Assembly (NCBI GenBank): GCA_902762375.1
Contig: CACWNY010000020.1
Span: 20,976-84,975, forward strand
DNA from: an uncultured Ruminococcus sp.
GTDB lineage: Bacteria > Bacillota > Clostridia > Oscillospirales > Acutalibacteraceae
Reading direction: 5' to 3'
DNA: 64,000 nucleotides
Under the pieces are notes generated by a model. The model did no database searches and was not told the DNA's origin. It saw only the letters and a program-made list of their open reading frames with translations. A program made the translations under genes and the position numbers. Positions 45,263-54,886 of this stretch are shown here, piece by piece (position 1 is the stretch's first letter; each line of letters opens with the position of its first letter).

Positions 45263-48200
45263 ATGAATGTGAAGACAGTCAAGCGTTTTTCAAAACGCAC
45301 AGTATCCACTTTATTGTCATTGCTTATGGTAATATCCTTGTTTACCGTTTGTATGGTAGGAACGGCTACTACTACTTCAGCTTATGATTATAGTGATGAC
45401 AAGACACTTGCAACAGGTACTATTATTCGTGTTAAACCATTAAACGGAGCAGCAGAAACCTGGACGAATATTTATTTTTATTATGAAAAAGGCGGAATAA
45501 CGCAAGTTTACAAAATGACACCTGTGGATACGACAAATGATTATTATGAGCTGAATATATCAAATGGAACAGGTCATAACCGCTTTTTCTTTTTTGCTGA
45601 TAGACTTGCGGGATCTCCCAACAATAAGGGGGGCGATCATTGGGAATACGATAACTGGGGTAATAAGGACATAGAAACCGTATGGACATATGGTGGTCTT
45701 ACAGATACTCAACGCACCGAAAAGTACGTATTTTCCGTTGGTGGTAGAGCGACATATCTATTGGAAACGAAATCTGACCACGATGCCCGAAATAATAAAA
45801 ATAATGTAACAGATAATAATACTTATGCACTGGTAGATGCTACTTTATATAATTACAGAAACCAAACGCAGATAGCAGAAAATAGTGATTTTGCTAACGG
45901 ACAGGCAGATAACCCTTATAGCAATATTGTATATTCAAGATATAATACTGCCGTTGCAGATTGGTACAGAAAAGCCTATAACAGTGGTGGTATTACCTTT
46001 AAGTATGATGGCGAAACAATCAGCATACAAAAAGACAATACCCGAACCAATCCGACACCTTTGTATCAAGGTAATTTCCGTGTTCGTAGTGACAATAGCA
46101 ATGATGGTAATATAAATTCCTTAGGAGATACTGATTTAGGTACAACACACTATGTAAGAGATAGTGTTGGTTTAAAGAACCTTTATTATAACTTTGTCAG
46201 TGTAGCCAATGGTACGAACAGGTTGGACAGTGCAACTTATGGAAGTTCCAGTGCGGCGGCATTAAACCTTGTTGATGCGGAGTTGGACGAAAACGGTAAT
46301 ATTACACAAGGTGGAGTAGAGTTACCTCAGTTCAGTAAAGCATTTGAAAAATATTATAACAGTAAAAATCGTAGTTTGGCATATTCTTTTGATGAAAGTC
46401 AAACTGTATCATGGGGAAGCGATAACGATAAGGTTATTTTCGGAAAATATAATATGTATACTACCGTTCAAAGTAACAAAACAAAAAATTTAGGAAATAT
46501 ACAGAGTTCGTATGAAAATTTAAAATTTCCGTTTAACAAAAATACGGATAAGGCAGGTAATACAGTATATACTTATCAGGGATATATTGATAAGAACCGT
46601 TATTATTCAGGTAGTGGTACTAATTTTTCATTAGGTAACGGTGTAAAAGGTTATGCTTACAATGATGGTAATGGCGGTGCAGAAACTGAAAAACAAGGTT
46701 ATTATCCTTTTAACTCAACTAATCCTTCAACGAAAAGTGATGTTGTAAACTGTTTCGGAACAAGATTTGATATTGAATTTAATATGACTGAAGATGGAAC
46801 ACTCAACGGCGAAGACCTGATGTTTGAATTTGTCGGTGACGATGATGTGTGGGTTTACATTGACGGTTATCTTGCACTGGATATGGGTGGTTCACATAAT
46901 GCTTGTGTAGGTACACTGAATCTTAACAGTAATAAATGTACTTATATTGCACGAAGTGGTTATTATAACGGAACATATGATGCTATCGGAACAAGTAAAC
47001 AATACTACTCAGGTGTATCTTATACTGATGCTTCTTCAGCAAGTGAACTGCAATTTTCACCTGATTTGATTGAATCTCTCCAAAACACCAGTAAAACACA
47101 TACATTGTCTGTATTTTACTTGGAGCGTGGTACATTTGACTCTAACTTTGTTATGAGTTATATGTTGCCTGTTGTTGAAAACAAACTGACATTAAGTCAT
47201 GATGTTGACTGTTCTACCGTAAACGAAGGCTTAAGACTGGAAACAATGTCGGTTGCTAACAATGATGTGTTTGATGTAGCTTTAGGTACACAGCATATGT
47301 CAGCAGGTGTTAATAACACACAAAAATTACCCATTGCTGAGAATTTTACCCGTAATGCACCGAGCAAAACGATTGCGGACAGAGATGACGCTTTAACTCC
47401 TAAAGGAGCGTATGCAGATTTATCGAAGAAGACCGATTTATTGCAACAAAAAGAAATAGGTAGTGATACGGTTAATAATAGTGCATCTGGCGATAGTGGT
47501 TATACACTAGTTAGTGCATATTATCATTGGATAGATAGTTCCGTACAGCTTGATGAAAAGGGAGCAGAAACTACCGTCAAATCAGCAACAAACTCTGGTG
47601 TAGGTATTCCTGGTGAATATGGACATATTCCTTTATTGTATGACCAGTCAGCGGTGTTTTATAACCAATTTCCTAATAAGGTAACAACTAGTACACCTTT
47701 GGTAGCTTTCCAACTTATGGAACAAATGAAAAAGTTCGGTACGGATAATTCTTCAATTAACGGAGGAATATTAGAAGTAAAAGCACATGATGGTAATAAC
47801 AGTGCTGTTGATGAAAATGGCAATAAACTTGACCCTGCAAGAAATCACAGCGATTATTACACAGCAACGGTAAATTTGTCTGGTGGTCAGGATAAAACAG
47901 GTCAGCAAGAAATTACTTTAAGAGGTGGCGGAGAGTACTATATAACAGGTACTGATACAAAGATTGAGTATAATCATGTTATCAAGACAGGCAAACTGAC
48001 GCTTTCCAAAGTACTGAATGAGGGTGTTCCAGATACAGATGTTTCTGACCCTAACAACAAACAAATCACAAGTTACGGTTTCCTTGTAGAATACAGAAAT
48101 CTTTTCGGCAACAGAAATACTACATGGAAAGTGGCAAACAAATGGACAGCTACACGCTCCAGAATGGCAGGTGCCGGAGCATCTCCTGACGAAAATATGA

Positions 48201-51200
48201 ACTATGATGAAAATGGTTCTATTACAGGTGTAGACGGTATTATTTATTTACTTGCAGGAGATACCGTTACATTTGAAGGTATTCCTGTTGATACGCAGAT
48301 AAGAGTTACCGAGTTGGAAACAATCAATGCTACAAATATTACACTTACGGCACATGTCAGTAAGATTGAATACGATGATACCAAACAAAAATGGATTGTG
48401 GACAATGCAACTACAGGAGCAGGACATTATGAAGATGATGTCAAGGATACAGAAACATGGACTTCTTATATAGAAAATCCTAATCTGGAAGACAACACAC
48501 AAGCTGAATCAGATTCCAATCCGAAAAAATATCCCAACAGTGCAATGGTCAATCGTGCAGGAAGCCATAGTACATCTCTTGATGTAGGCGGTATGGAATA
48601 TCTGGAGAAATACGGTTATACCTATTATAACTCATACACAAAAGTTCCGATATTGTACAGATATAAAGACAGAGATGTCATTAATGGTAAACCTACTGTA
48701 ATGCAAAGAGGATATACTTATTTTGCACACACTGTACCAAGTGCATACAGTCAGTATATTAAAAAGGTGACAGTCGGTGGAGATGAACAATATAATATCA
48801 AAGACAGTGCAAAAAGCGAAATTAACGAAATGTCACCGCAAATTATCAATGTACTGAAAACATACACCTTAGACCCGAGTAGAACGGATTATGAAGGTAC
48901 GCAATTTGTATTGGCAAAAGTAGAAGTAGTTGATGGCAAGTATAAACTGACAGACCCTGTTACCAACACTGTGCTTGAACTTGAAGGAACAGACAGTGAT
49001 AGTGACGGTGTAGCCGATGATGTTTGTCTGAGAACAGCTATGGAAGCAGTGGCAGAAGAAGGTTTCTATCATATAGAAGGCGATGACGAAACCAATTATG
49101 TCATACTGGCAGAATATGGTATGAAAACAAGAAAATATACTGTTACAGTTGACTATATTGATAAAAATGATACCAGTAAATATTCTACGAAATCATGGGA
49201 CTGTGTATTTAATGGTATGGAGTATCTTAAAAACCATATTACGGGTTATACAGTAGGTAACGAATATTATAAGATTACTACACCATATGGTAAGGCGTAT
49301 TTTGCTTACTGGGAAAGAGAAGTCAACTATCGTGACGGTGATGACCTTATCACCACCTATATTCCCGTATCAACGAACTTTGACTATATGTACCGTGTAA
49401 CAGATGATGTGCATATCAGAGCAGTATACAGAGATGCTGTTCCCGATACAAATGATAGTAGCAAATATTACAGATATGTTCCCGGTGTTGCCAAAGACGA
49501 CAGAACAGAATTATTTGTCAATTATGATTATTACGGTAAAACCTGGTCAGCAGATTACACATCATCTTCCAGTAGTGTAGCTATGGTAAGATATTGGATG
49601 TTGCCCGCAGGTAAAACAGAAGAATCCGACAGACTGTATGCAACATCTCCTGATGGTCCTTATAACATTTCTTATGACGACAGAGAAACCGCATGGGTAC
49701 CTGACCCGAACGCTCCATCTACACCAGGTAGTGGCGGTGGTGCTGACGAAGATGGAGAAATGGTAAAGGGTTATTGTGTACCTAACGCAGACGAGCATAA
49801 CGGTTTTGCTGTATCCGCTACAGACAGACTGTATAACTCATGGACAAAAGAAGTCAAACACACAGAAACAGTCGGCGAAGAAACGGTAACAACCTATTCT
49901 CAGGAAAACAGAACCTATGTAGATATTGTTTTCGGTGCGGTAGGTGGCTATGATAACGACACCGCAGACGGTAGCAAAATTACCGAAGTCGGTTATGTAC
50001 TTTTCCAAAATCAAGGTGGTTATGCTGACACAAGTAAATTTACAGGAACAAGTACCAAAGCTTCCAACAAAACAGCACTGGAATATATTATTGATACTTA
50101 TTCTGTTAAGATTGATAACAAAGTCAATGATTTGTCGGCAGATGGTAAAGTAACATGGGCAGTAAACGGAACAAATAATGGAACAGGTTCTACTTGTCTT
50201 GTAGGCAAGTTCAATGTTGTACCTGGTGTACACGGTGATGGTCTTGACGGTAATGGAACAGCTTACAATCCTGACGGCTCAACTGCAACAGGTACAGCTT
50301 ATCAGGAACTTGGTAAAGGTAAAGTCAATCTTACCAACAAGAACAGACTGGATATTGTTATGGATTTCGTCAACAATGAAAATTCCAGAAAATATTACTA
50401 CACTTGTTACACTTATATGTACAGAGTAAATGAAGACGGTGGAAAAACATTATACGTTTCTCCTACACCATCAACATTCAACTTTAATGAGGCAGACCCT
50501 ACTGTCAAGAACCCTGAGGGTAAAAGAGCCTATGTTATCAACAATAAGAGTTATCTTTGCGATGCAGATGGTAATACACTTACAGACAGCAGTGGTAATC
50601 CTTTGAGAGCTACAGGTTATGGTTGGGTAAAGACAAACTCTACTGTAGCAATCGATGGCAGAATGATAACCTTTGATGTACAAAGCGGTAACAGTGTCTG
50701 GAGTGAAGCTGATGTACAAGACAGTTCAAACAACATTATTATCCAAAACGGTAAGAAATACAAAGGTGAACTCGTTAAAGTAGTGTTAGGTAACAAAACC
50801 CCTAAAACAGTAAAAACAGATACCTCATTTACGCATACTTTCAGCGAAAGCAACGATGTAAATACAACCGATGGAAGATTTGATGTTTTCAGCTACTTCA
50901 AACTTGGTCTGTTGGGTGCTACTTATACCGTGCCTGATTACAGTGAGGGTATCAATGTTAAGATTTGGATTGACAATGTAGAACAGACTTTTGAAAGAGG
51001 TACAATTCTGACAATTCCTGACGGTAAATCTATCAAGATTGAAGTTGAACTCAAGCCGGGTTACGAATGGGGAACAGGTACAACAAACTTCTCTGATAGT
51101 AGTACTACAAAGAAATCTATTGAAGTTACACCTGATACCAGTCAGTCAGACCCTGATGTTTATCTTAGAGATACACAGATAGGTACATGGCCTACAGCTA

Positions 51201-51904
51201 CACCTAAGAATTATGAACTGACAATTACAGCTACAGGTTGTACGGTAACGGCTACAATAGACGGGAATCCTGTTACTATCAGCAATAATAAGATTGCCTT
51301 TACAGGTGCTGATGTTGGTAAGACCGTTGAATTTAACACCACAGTATCCAGTGGTTACACTGATGGTACAGCAACATGGACTACCGCAACAGCAGACGTT
51401 AGTGACAACCATAAAGCAACCTATGTTCTTACTGCTGAGAATAAGACAGTGACAGTAACTTATACGAAACCAAGTATTACACTTTACTTTGATGATAGTG
51501 GTGTTATTACAGCGTATGCTAACGCATCAACTACGAACTCTGGTAATACCAATACTGCAGCTGCTTATAATTACCTTAAGAATAATGCTGGAAGATGGTC
51601 AGTACGCTATAATGATGATAGCCATTGGGTAGCAATGACCGCTATAACAGTAGGTAGTAAGACCTATTATACAGCTACTATACCTTCAGATGTAAGCGGT
51701 ATTCAGATTGTTAAGATGAATACAGAAGGAGCAACTGGTTGGAATAATGCATATGTACCTGGTGGTAAAATTCAGTCTACATGGACAACAGGTCTTTCCA
51801 CTTATGGCACGAGTATTAAGTTGACAAGTAATACTCTTCAAAATTCATCAAACAATCCTCCTGAAGGCTTTATACTCAAACTTAGTTCGTATACAGGGTC
51901 ATAA
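45263..51904 (+). CDS. Giant secreted fibro-slime/PA14-type surface protein
   Basis: 2213 residues. Signal peptide KRTVSTLLSLLMVISLFTVCMVGTATTTSA. An N-terminal beta domain follows at about residues 50-120 (IIRVKPL...TWTNIYFYYEKGG). Residues about 496-640 are a fibro-slime (PA14-like) domain with the core LMFEFVGDDDVWVYIDGYLALDMGGSH, then LSVFYLERG. Residues about 910-1045 look like a Cna-B/pilin-like domain (TGKLTLSKVLNEG ... FLVEYRN ... TFEGIPVDTQIRVTELE). Later repeats of unknown type include DRxxLFVNYDYYGKTW. The last ~160 residues (ITLYFDDSGVITAYAN..., WNNAYVPGGKIQSTW) resemble a carbohydrate-binding-like module. No LPXTG, dockerin or C-terminal helix is visible. AAGGAGG lies 8 bases before ATG. 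Likely an adhesin or carbohydrate-binding protein (inference). Confidence 0.85.
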   Translation: MNVKTVKRFSKRTVSTLLSLLMVISLFTVCMVGTATTTSAYDYSDDKTLATGTIIRVKPLNGAAETWTNIYFYYEKGGITQVYKMTPVDTTNDYYELNISNGTGHNRFFFFADRLAGSPNNKGGDHWEYDNWGNKDIETVWTYGGLTDTQRTEKYVFSVGGRATYLLETKSDHDARNNKNNVTDNNTYALVDATLYNYRNQTQIAENSDFANGQADNPYSNIVYSRYNTAVADWYRKAYNSGGITFKYDGETISIQKDNTRTNPTPLYQGNFRVRSDNSNDGNINSLGDTDLGTTHYVRDSVGLKNLYYNFVSVANGTNRLDSATYGSSSAAALNLVDAELDENGNITQGGVELPQFSKAFEKYYNSKNRSLAYSFDESQTVSWGSDNDKVIFGKYNMYTTVQSNKTKNLGNIQSSYENLKFPFNKNTDKAGNTVYTYQGYIDKNRYYSGSGTNFSLGNGVKGYAYNDGNGGAETEKQGYYPFNSTNPSTKSDVVNCFGTRFDIEFNMTEDGTLNGEDLMFEFVGDDDVWVYIDGYLALDMGGSHNACVGTLNLNSNKCTYIARSGYYNGTYDAIGTSKQYYSGVSYTDASSASELQFSPDLIESLQNTSKTHTLSVFYLERGTFDSNFVMSYMLPVVENKLTLSHDVDCSTVNEGLRLETMSVANNDVFDVALGTQHMSAGVNNTQKLPIAENFTRNAPSKTIADRDDALTPKGAYADLSKKTDLLQQKEIGSDTVNNSASGDSGYTLVSAYYHWIDSSVQLDEKGAETTVKSATNSGVGIPGEYGHIPLLYDQSAVFYNQFPNKVTTSTPLVAFQLMEQMKKFGTDNSSINGGILEVKAHDGNNSAVDENGNKLDPARNHSDYYTATVNLSGGQDKTGQQEITLRGGGEYYITGTDTKIEYNHVIKTGKLTLSKVLNEGVPDTDVSDPNNKQITSYGFLVEYRNLFGNRNTTWKVANKWTATRSRMAGAGASPDENMNYDENGSITGVDGIIYLLAGDTVTFEGIPVDTQIRVTELETINATNITLTAHVSKIEYDDTKQKWIVDNATTGAGHYEDDVKDTETWTSYIENPNLEDNTQAESDSNPKKYPNSAMVNRAGSHSTSLDVGGMEYLEKYGYTYYNSYTKVPILYRYKDRDVINGKPTVMQRGYTYFAHTVPSAYSQYIKKVTVGGDEQYNIKDSAKSEINEMSPQIINVLKTYTLDPSRTDYEGTQFVLAKVEVVDGKYKLTDPVTNTVLELEGTDSDSDGVADDVCLRTAMEAVAEEGFYHIEGDDETNYVILAEYGMKTRKYTVTVDYIDKNDTSKYSTKSWDCVFNGMEYLKNHITGYTVGNEYYKITTPYGKAYFAYWEREVNYRDGDDLITTYIPVSTNFDYMYRVTDDVHIRAVYRDAVPDTNDSSKYYRYVPGVAKDDRTELFVNYDYYGKTWSADYTSSSSSVAMVRYWMLPAGKTEESDRLYATSPDGPYNISYDDRETAWVPDPNAPSTPGSGGGADEDGEMVKGYCVPNADEHNGFAVSATDRLYNSWTKEVKHTETVGEETVTTYSQENRTYVDIVFGAVGGYDNDTADGSKITEVGYVLFQNQGGYADTSKFTGTSTKASNKTALEYIIDTYSVKIDNKVNDLSADGKVTWAVNGTNNGTGSTCLVGKFNVVPGVHGDGLDGNGTAYNPDGSTATGTAYQELGKGKVNLTNKNRLDIVMDFVNNENSRKYYYTCYTYMYRVNEDGGKTLYVSPTPSTFNFNEADPTVKNPEGKRAYVINNKSYLCDADGNTLTDSSGNPLRATGYGWVKTNSTVAIDGRMITFDVQSGNSVWSEADVQDSSNNIIIQNGKKYKGELVKVVLGNKTPKTVKTDTSFTHTFSESNDVNTTDGRFDVFSYFKLGLLGATYTVPDYSEGINVKIWIDNVEQTFERGTILTIPDGKSIKIEVELKPGYEWGTGTTNFSDSSTTKKSIEVTPDTSQSDPDVYLRDTQIGTWPTATPKNYELTITATGCTVTATIDGNPVTISNNKIAFTGADVGKTVEFNTTVSSGYTDGTATWTTATADVSDNHKATYVLTAENKTVTVTYTKPSITLYFDDSGVITAYANASTTNSGNTNTAAAYNYLKNNAGRWSVRYNDDSHWVAMTAITVGSKTYYTATIPSDVSGIQIVKMNTEGATGWNNAYVPGGKIQSTWTTGLSTYGTSIKLTSNTLQNSSNNPPEGFILKLSSYTGS

Positions 51905-51931
51905 TTCAGGTTATATTTATGGAGGCTAACA

Positions 51932-52162
51932 ATGAAAGAATATATTGAACCCGAAGTAGAAGTAACCGAATACTGTATTATGGATATTATCGCCAAATCT
52001 ACTCCGATTTACGGGTCTGACACTTCGGTTACGACCGGTAATGATGACACTTTCGGCGGTGGCGGTGAAGGTGGTAATCCCGGTGGTAACGGCGGTGGTT
52101 TCGGTGGAGAAGGCGGTGGCTATTCTCCAGGCGACGGTGAAGACGGCTGGACAGTTGATTAA
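51932..52162 (+). CDS. Small acidic Gly-rich protein linked to the giant surface gene
   Basis: 76 residues, ATG 7 bases after GGAGG and 27 bases after the giant gene, no terminator between, so co-transcribed. The first ~23 residues (MKEYIEPEVEVTEYCIMDII) are ordered-looking and end in AKST. The rest (SDTSVTTGNDDTFGGGGEGG...GDGEDGWTVD) is disordered, Gly- and acid-rich. There is no signal peptide or helix. The bipartite form (short leader-like N terminus of the MKxYxxPEVEV type, low-complexity tail) recalls small clostridial peptides of unknown function and, more loosely, RiPP precursors. No modifying enzyme is nearby. Function unknown. Confidence 0.75.
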   Translation: MKEYIEPEVEVTEYCIMDIIAKSTPIYGSDTSVTTGNDDTFGGGGEGGNPGGNGGGFGGEGGGYSPGDGEDGWTVD

Positions 52163-52206
52163 TCGCAGCACCGTTATAATACAGTAAACATCTTCTGACT
52201 TCCTAA

Positions 52207-52245
52207 AAAACAGGCACAGACCTAATAAAAGTTTGTGCCTGTTTT
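52207..52245 (+). terminator. Terminator of the giant gene/small protein unit
   Basis: AAAACAGGCACA/TGTGCCTGTTTT, 12 perfect pairs. A TACAAT just after it (52250-52255) may be the -10 of the next gene, but I see no good -35. Confidence 0.85.
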
Positions 52246-52276
52246 GTGCTACAATAAAAGATAAGGAGGCTTTATC

Positions 52277-53560
52277 ATGAAAAAGACAAAGAAATTACTG
52301 GCAATCGTTATGTGTATGGTTATGATGATGTCATTTACGGTAACGGCATGGGCAGATAGTGAATATAATGGATTTGTGTATAAAATTATCAGTGGTGCGA
52401 ATGTGGTCGAAATTATTGGCTTTAACGACACAGAAAAAGAGAATGTCAATGTTCCTTATGCTATCGGAGGAATGGCTGTTATACAGATAGGGCAGTCTGC
52501 TTTTATGAACAATGCCACTGTACGGAATATGACATTCAGTAAAAATCTTTTGGGCATTTCAGACAATGCTATGTACGGCATGAAAGCTCTGGAAAGTGTA
52601 ACACTTCCTCAGAATCTGAAGATTTTAGGCAGAAGTGCATTTTCATACTGTTCCGCACTGGAAAGTGTCAATTTTGAAACCAACAGTCTTTCTGTTATTT
52701 CAGATTACACCTTTTATGGCTGTACCAAACTTAACAGTGTAATTTTATCCAACTCTATAGTAGAACTGGATGACTACTGCTTTGCTCAATGTATGAGTTT
52801 GGATAAAATTTATATTCCTGATTCTGTTTCTGTAATAGCCGATACGGTTTTTTACTCTACCAAAAACGGACTGACTATTTACGGTTATAAAAATTCACAG
52901 GCTTATTACTATGCACTGAATAATAAAATTAAATTTGTCAATGTGGCAGAAAAATCACCTGATGAACTGGCACAGCGTATTTATGATTTAAAGTATATGC
53001 TATATAGTGATAAACTTTCCGCTTATACCGACGAAACGGCAAATGCTTTTATTGTTGCTTATCAAAATGCCGTTGCGGTGAATGAAGATTTCTTTTCTAT
53101 ACAGAGCGAAATCAATACAGCACTAGCAGACCTTAATTCTGCGTACAGTTCGTTAAGACTGAAAAGTATGGATACACTTGACACACTGATTATTCAGGCA
53201 GAAGATGCGGTAACAAAACCGTTCAAGTATACCGAAAGTTCTGTAAGTAGTTTATCGTATTTGGAAGAAGTACTCCGTCAGGCAAAAGAAGTGCAGAATA
53301 TTATCTTGCCGTCCGAATCACAGGTGCAGAACGCTATACAGAATCTCACTGACCAAATGAGCATTCTTGTTGAAGTTGTCAGATATGATATTAACAATGA
53401 CGGTAAGATTACACTCAGCGATATTGTTATGTTGAATAAACGGTTTATCAGCGATTACGATTTTACACAGAGAGATATCTACATTGCTGATTTTAACAAT
53501 GACAGTAGGATTACCCTTGCGGATATTGTTTTATTCCAGAGATATATATTGGTAAGGTAA
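52277..53560 (+). CDS. Secreted leucine-rich repeat protein with C-terminal type I dockerin
   Basis: 427 residues. Signal peptide KKLLAIVMCMVMMMSFTVTAWA. Residues 40-215 are BspA-type LRRs (LESVTLPQNLKILGRSAFSYCSALESVNF, DKIYIPDSVSVIADTVF). Residues 225-360 are helical (FIVAR-like: ANAFIVAYQNAVAVNEDFFSIQSEINTALADLNSAYSSL). Residues about 368-427 form a dockerin with two calcium loops, DINNDGKITLSDIVMLNKRF and DFNNDSRITLADIVLFQRYI. So it should dock to a cohesin on a scaffold, which is not in this window. AAGGAGG 9 bases before ATG. Confidence 0.92.
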   Translation: MKKTKKLLAIVMCMVMMMSFTVTAWADSEYNGFVYKIISGANVVEIIGFNDTEKENVNVPYAIGGMAVIQIGQSAFMNNATVRNMTFSKNLLGISDNAMYGMKALESVTLPQNLKILGRSAFSYCSALESVNFETNSLSVISDYTFYGCTKLNSVILSNSIVELDDYCFAQCMSLDKIYIPDSVSVIADTVFYSTKNGLTIYGYKNSQAYYYALNNKIKFVNVAEKSPDELAQRIYDLKYMLYSDKLSAYTDETANAFIVAYQNAVAVNEDFFSIQSEINTALADLNSAYSSLRLKSMDTLDTLIIQAEDAVTKPFKYTESSVSSLSYLEEVLRQAKEVQNIILPSESQVQNAIQNLTDQMSILVEVVRYDINNDGKITLSDIVMLNKRFISDYDFTQRDIYIADFNNDSRITLADIVLFQRYILVR

Positions 53561-53662
53561 GCTGTTTTTGTCGTTCCGAGCGAAGTAAAAATCAGCAATA
53601 ATTATTCACGATATTTGAAATGACATAGGAACAAAGTATGCCGAAAATTCAAAAATGTCAAT

Positions 53663-53701
53663 AAGGTATTCATTATCAGATGAATACCTTATTTCTTTTT
53701 C
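53663..53701 (+). terminator. Terminator of the LRR-dockerin gene
   Basis: AAGGTATTCAT/ATGAATACCTT, 11 perfect pairs, six-base loop, then ATTTCTTTTTC. Confidence 0.88.
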
Positions 53702-53732
53702 TAACTGAAATGATAAAAACAATCTGTAGCTA

Positions 53733-53869
53733 TGACAACTGAAAGTTTCGGTCAAGCCTTTTTAAAGGCTTGTGGGGTCAAGGGGCAAAGCCCCTTGTGG
53801 GATTTTAAAGGGCGAAGCCCTTTAACTCCCGAAAATTCCAAACAAAATTTGCGTAAGCAAATTTTGACA
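53733..53869 (+). repeat. Modular hairpin repeat, locus 12 (complete forward copy)
   Basis: H1 CAAGCCTTT/AAAGGCTTG, H2 AAGGGGCAAAGCCCCTT, H3 AAAGGGCGAAGCCCTTT, H4 CAAAATTTGC/GCAAATTTTG followed by ACAG, so the outer edge reads TTTTGACA. The 53561-53992 gap otherwise holds the terminator and a weak CGTTCCGAGCGAAG motif near 53572. Confidence 0.88.
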
Positions 53870-53992
53870 GATACCTTTTTTCAATTATTCAGGTAGTTCT
53901 TTTTGATAATCCGCTTGATTTTTTTGGCATATCGTATTAAACTGTATTCATGACCCAAAACTATCATTAAAATTATACGGAGGTGTCTGGTG

Positions 53993-54886
53993 ATGACAGA
54001 TTCTCTGATGACAAGAATTGAAAAAAGAATGTCGAGTTTTTCCAAAGGGCAAAAGAGGATTGCTGAATATATCCGCACAGAATACGGGAAAGCCGCTTTT
54101 ATGACCGCTGCTAAATTGGGGGAAACAGTCGGGGTGAGTGAATCAACAGTTGTCAGGTTTGCTACCGAAATCGGCTACAGCGGATATCCTAAACTGCAAC
54201 AGGCTATGCAGGAAATGATTAGAGATAAACTGACTTCTTTACAGCGTATCGAAGTCAGTCAGGAAAGAATAGGAAAGGGAAGTGTCATTGAATATGTGCT
54301 GAACTGTGATATTGACAATATCCGTCAGACTATCGAAGAAACTTCACCTGAAGATTTTCAGCAGGCGGTCAATGTCATCTGCAATGCCAAGACCATATAC
54401 ATTTATGGTTTACGAAGTTCCTCCACACTTGCGTCCTTTTTAGGGTATTATCTCAACCTGATTTTTGGCAATGTCAAGGTTATTTCCACCGCTGACCGTG
54501 CCAGACTATATGAAGAACTTCATCGTATCAACGAAGATGATGTCATGATAGGAATTACTTTTCCGAGATATTCCCAGTATGTTGCCACAGCCTTACAGTT
54601 TGCCAAAGACAAGAAAACAAAAGTTGTTGGTATCAGCGACAGCAGAAATTCCCCTATTGCCCAGACCTCTGACTATTTTTTGCTTGCCCGAAGTGGTATG
54701 GCAACGATTGTGGATTCTTTAGTTGCCCCGTTGAGTATGATAAACGCTTTGATTGTTGCCACTGTGATTGCCAGAAAAAGCGATGTGATTGATACTTTCA
54801 CGGACTTTGAAAAGATATGGCAGAACTATGGCGTATACAATATGACACCCGACAACGATGAAAACGGAGATAAGCGTAATGGGTAA
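53993..54886 (+). CDS. RpiR/MurR-family transcriptional regulator
   Basis: 297 residues. ATG 53993 is 9 bases from GGAGG; a GTG three bases earlier is also possible. N-terminal helix-turn-helix (SFSKGQKRIAEYIRTEYGKAAFMTAAKLGETVGVSESTVVRFATEIGYSGYPKLQQ), then a SIS sugar-phosphate-binding domain (IYGLRSSSTLASFLGYYLNLIFG, DDVMIGITFPRYSQYVATALQFAKDKKTKVVGISDS). Such regulators sense phosphosugars. It overlaps the flavoprotein gene by 8 bases, but that is a poor guide to targets. Confidence 0.93.
   Translation: MTDSLMTRIEKRMSSFSKGQKRIAEYIRTEYGKAAFMTAAKLGETVGVSESTVVRFATEIGYSGYPKLQQAMQEMIRDKLTSLQRIEVSQERIGKGSVIEYVLNCDIDNIRQTIEETSPEDFQQAVNVICNAKTIYIYGLRSSSTLASFLGYYLNLIFGNVKVISTADRARLYEELHRINEDDVMIGITFPRYSQYVATALQFAKDKKTKVVGISDSRNSPIAQTSDYFLLARSGMATIVDSLVAPLSMINALIVATVIARKSDVIDTFTDFEKIWQNYGVYNMTPDNDENGDKRNG

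Noticed and set aside
49838..50233. Antisense frame within the giant gene
   Set aside because: Shadow of a low-complexity repetitive coding region; no ribosome site or homology.
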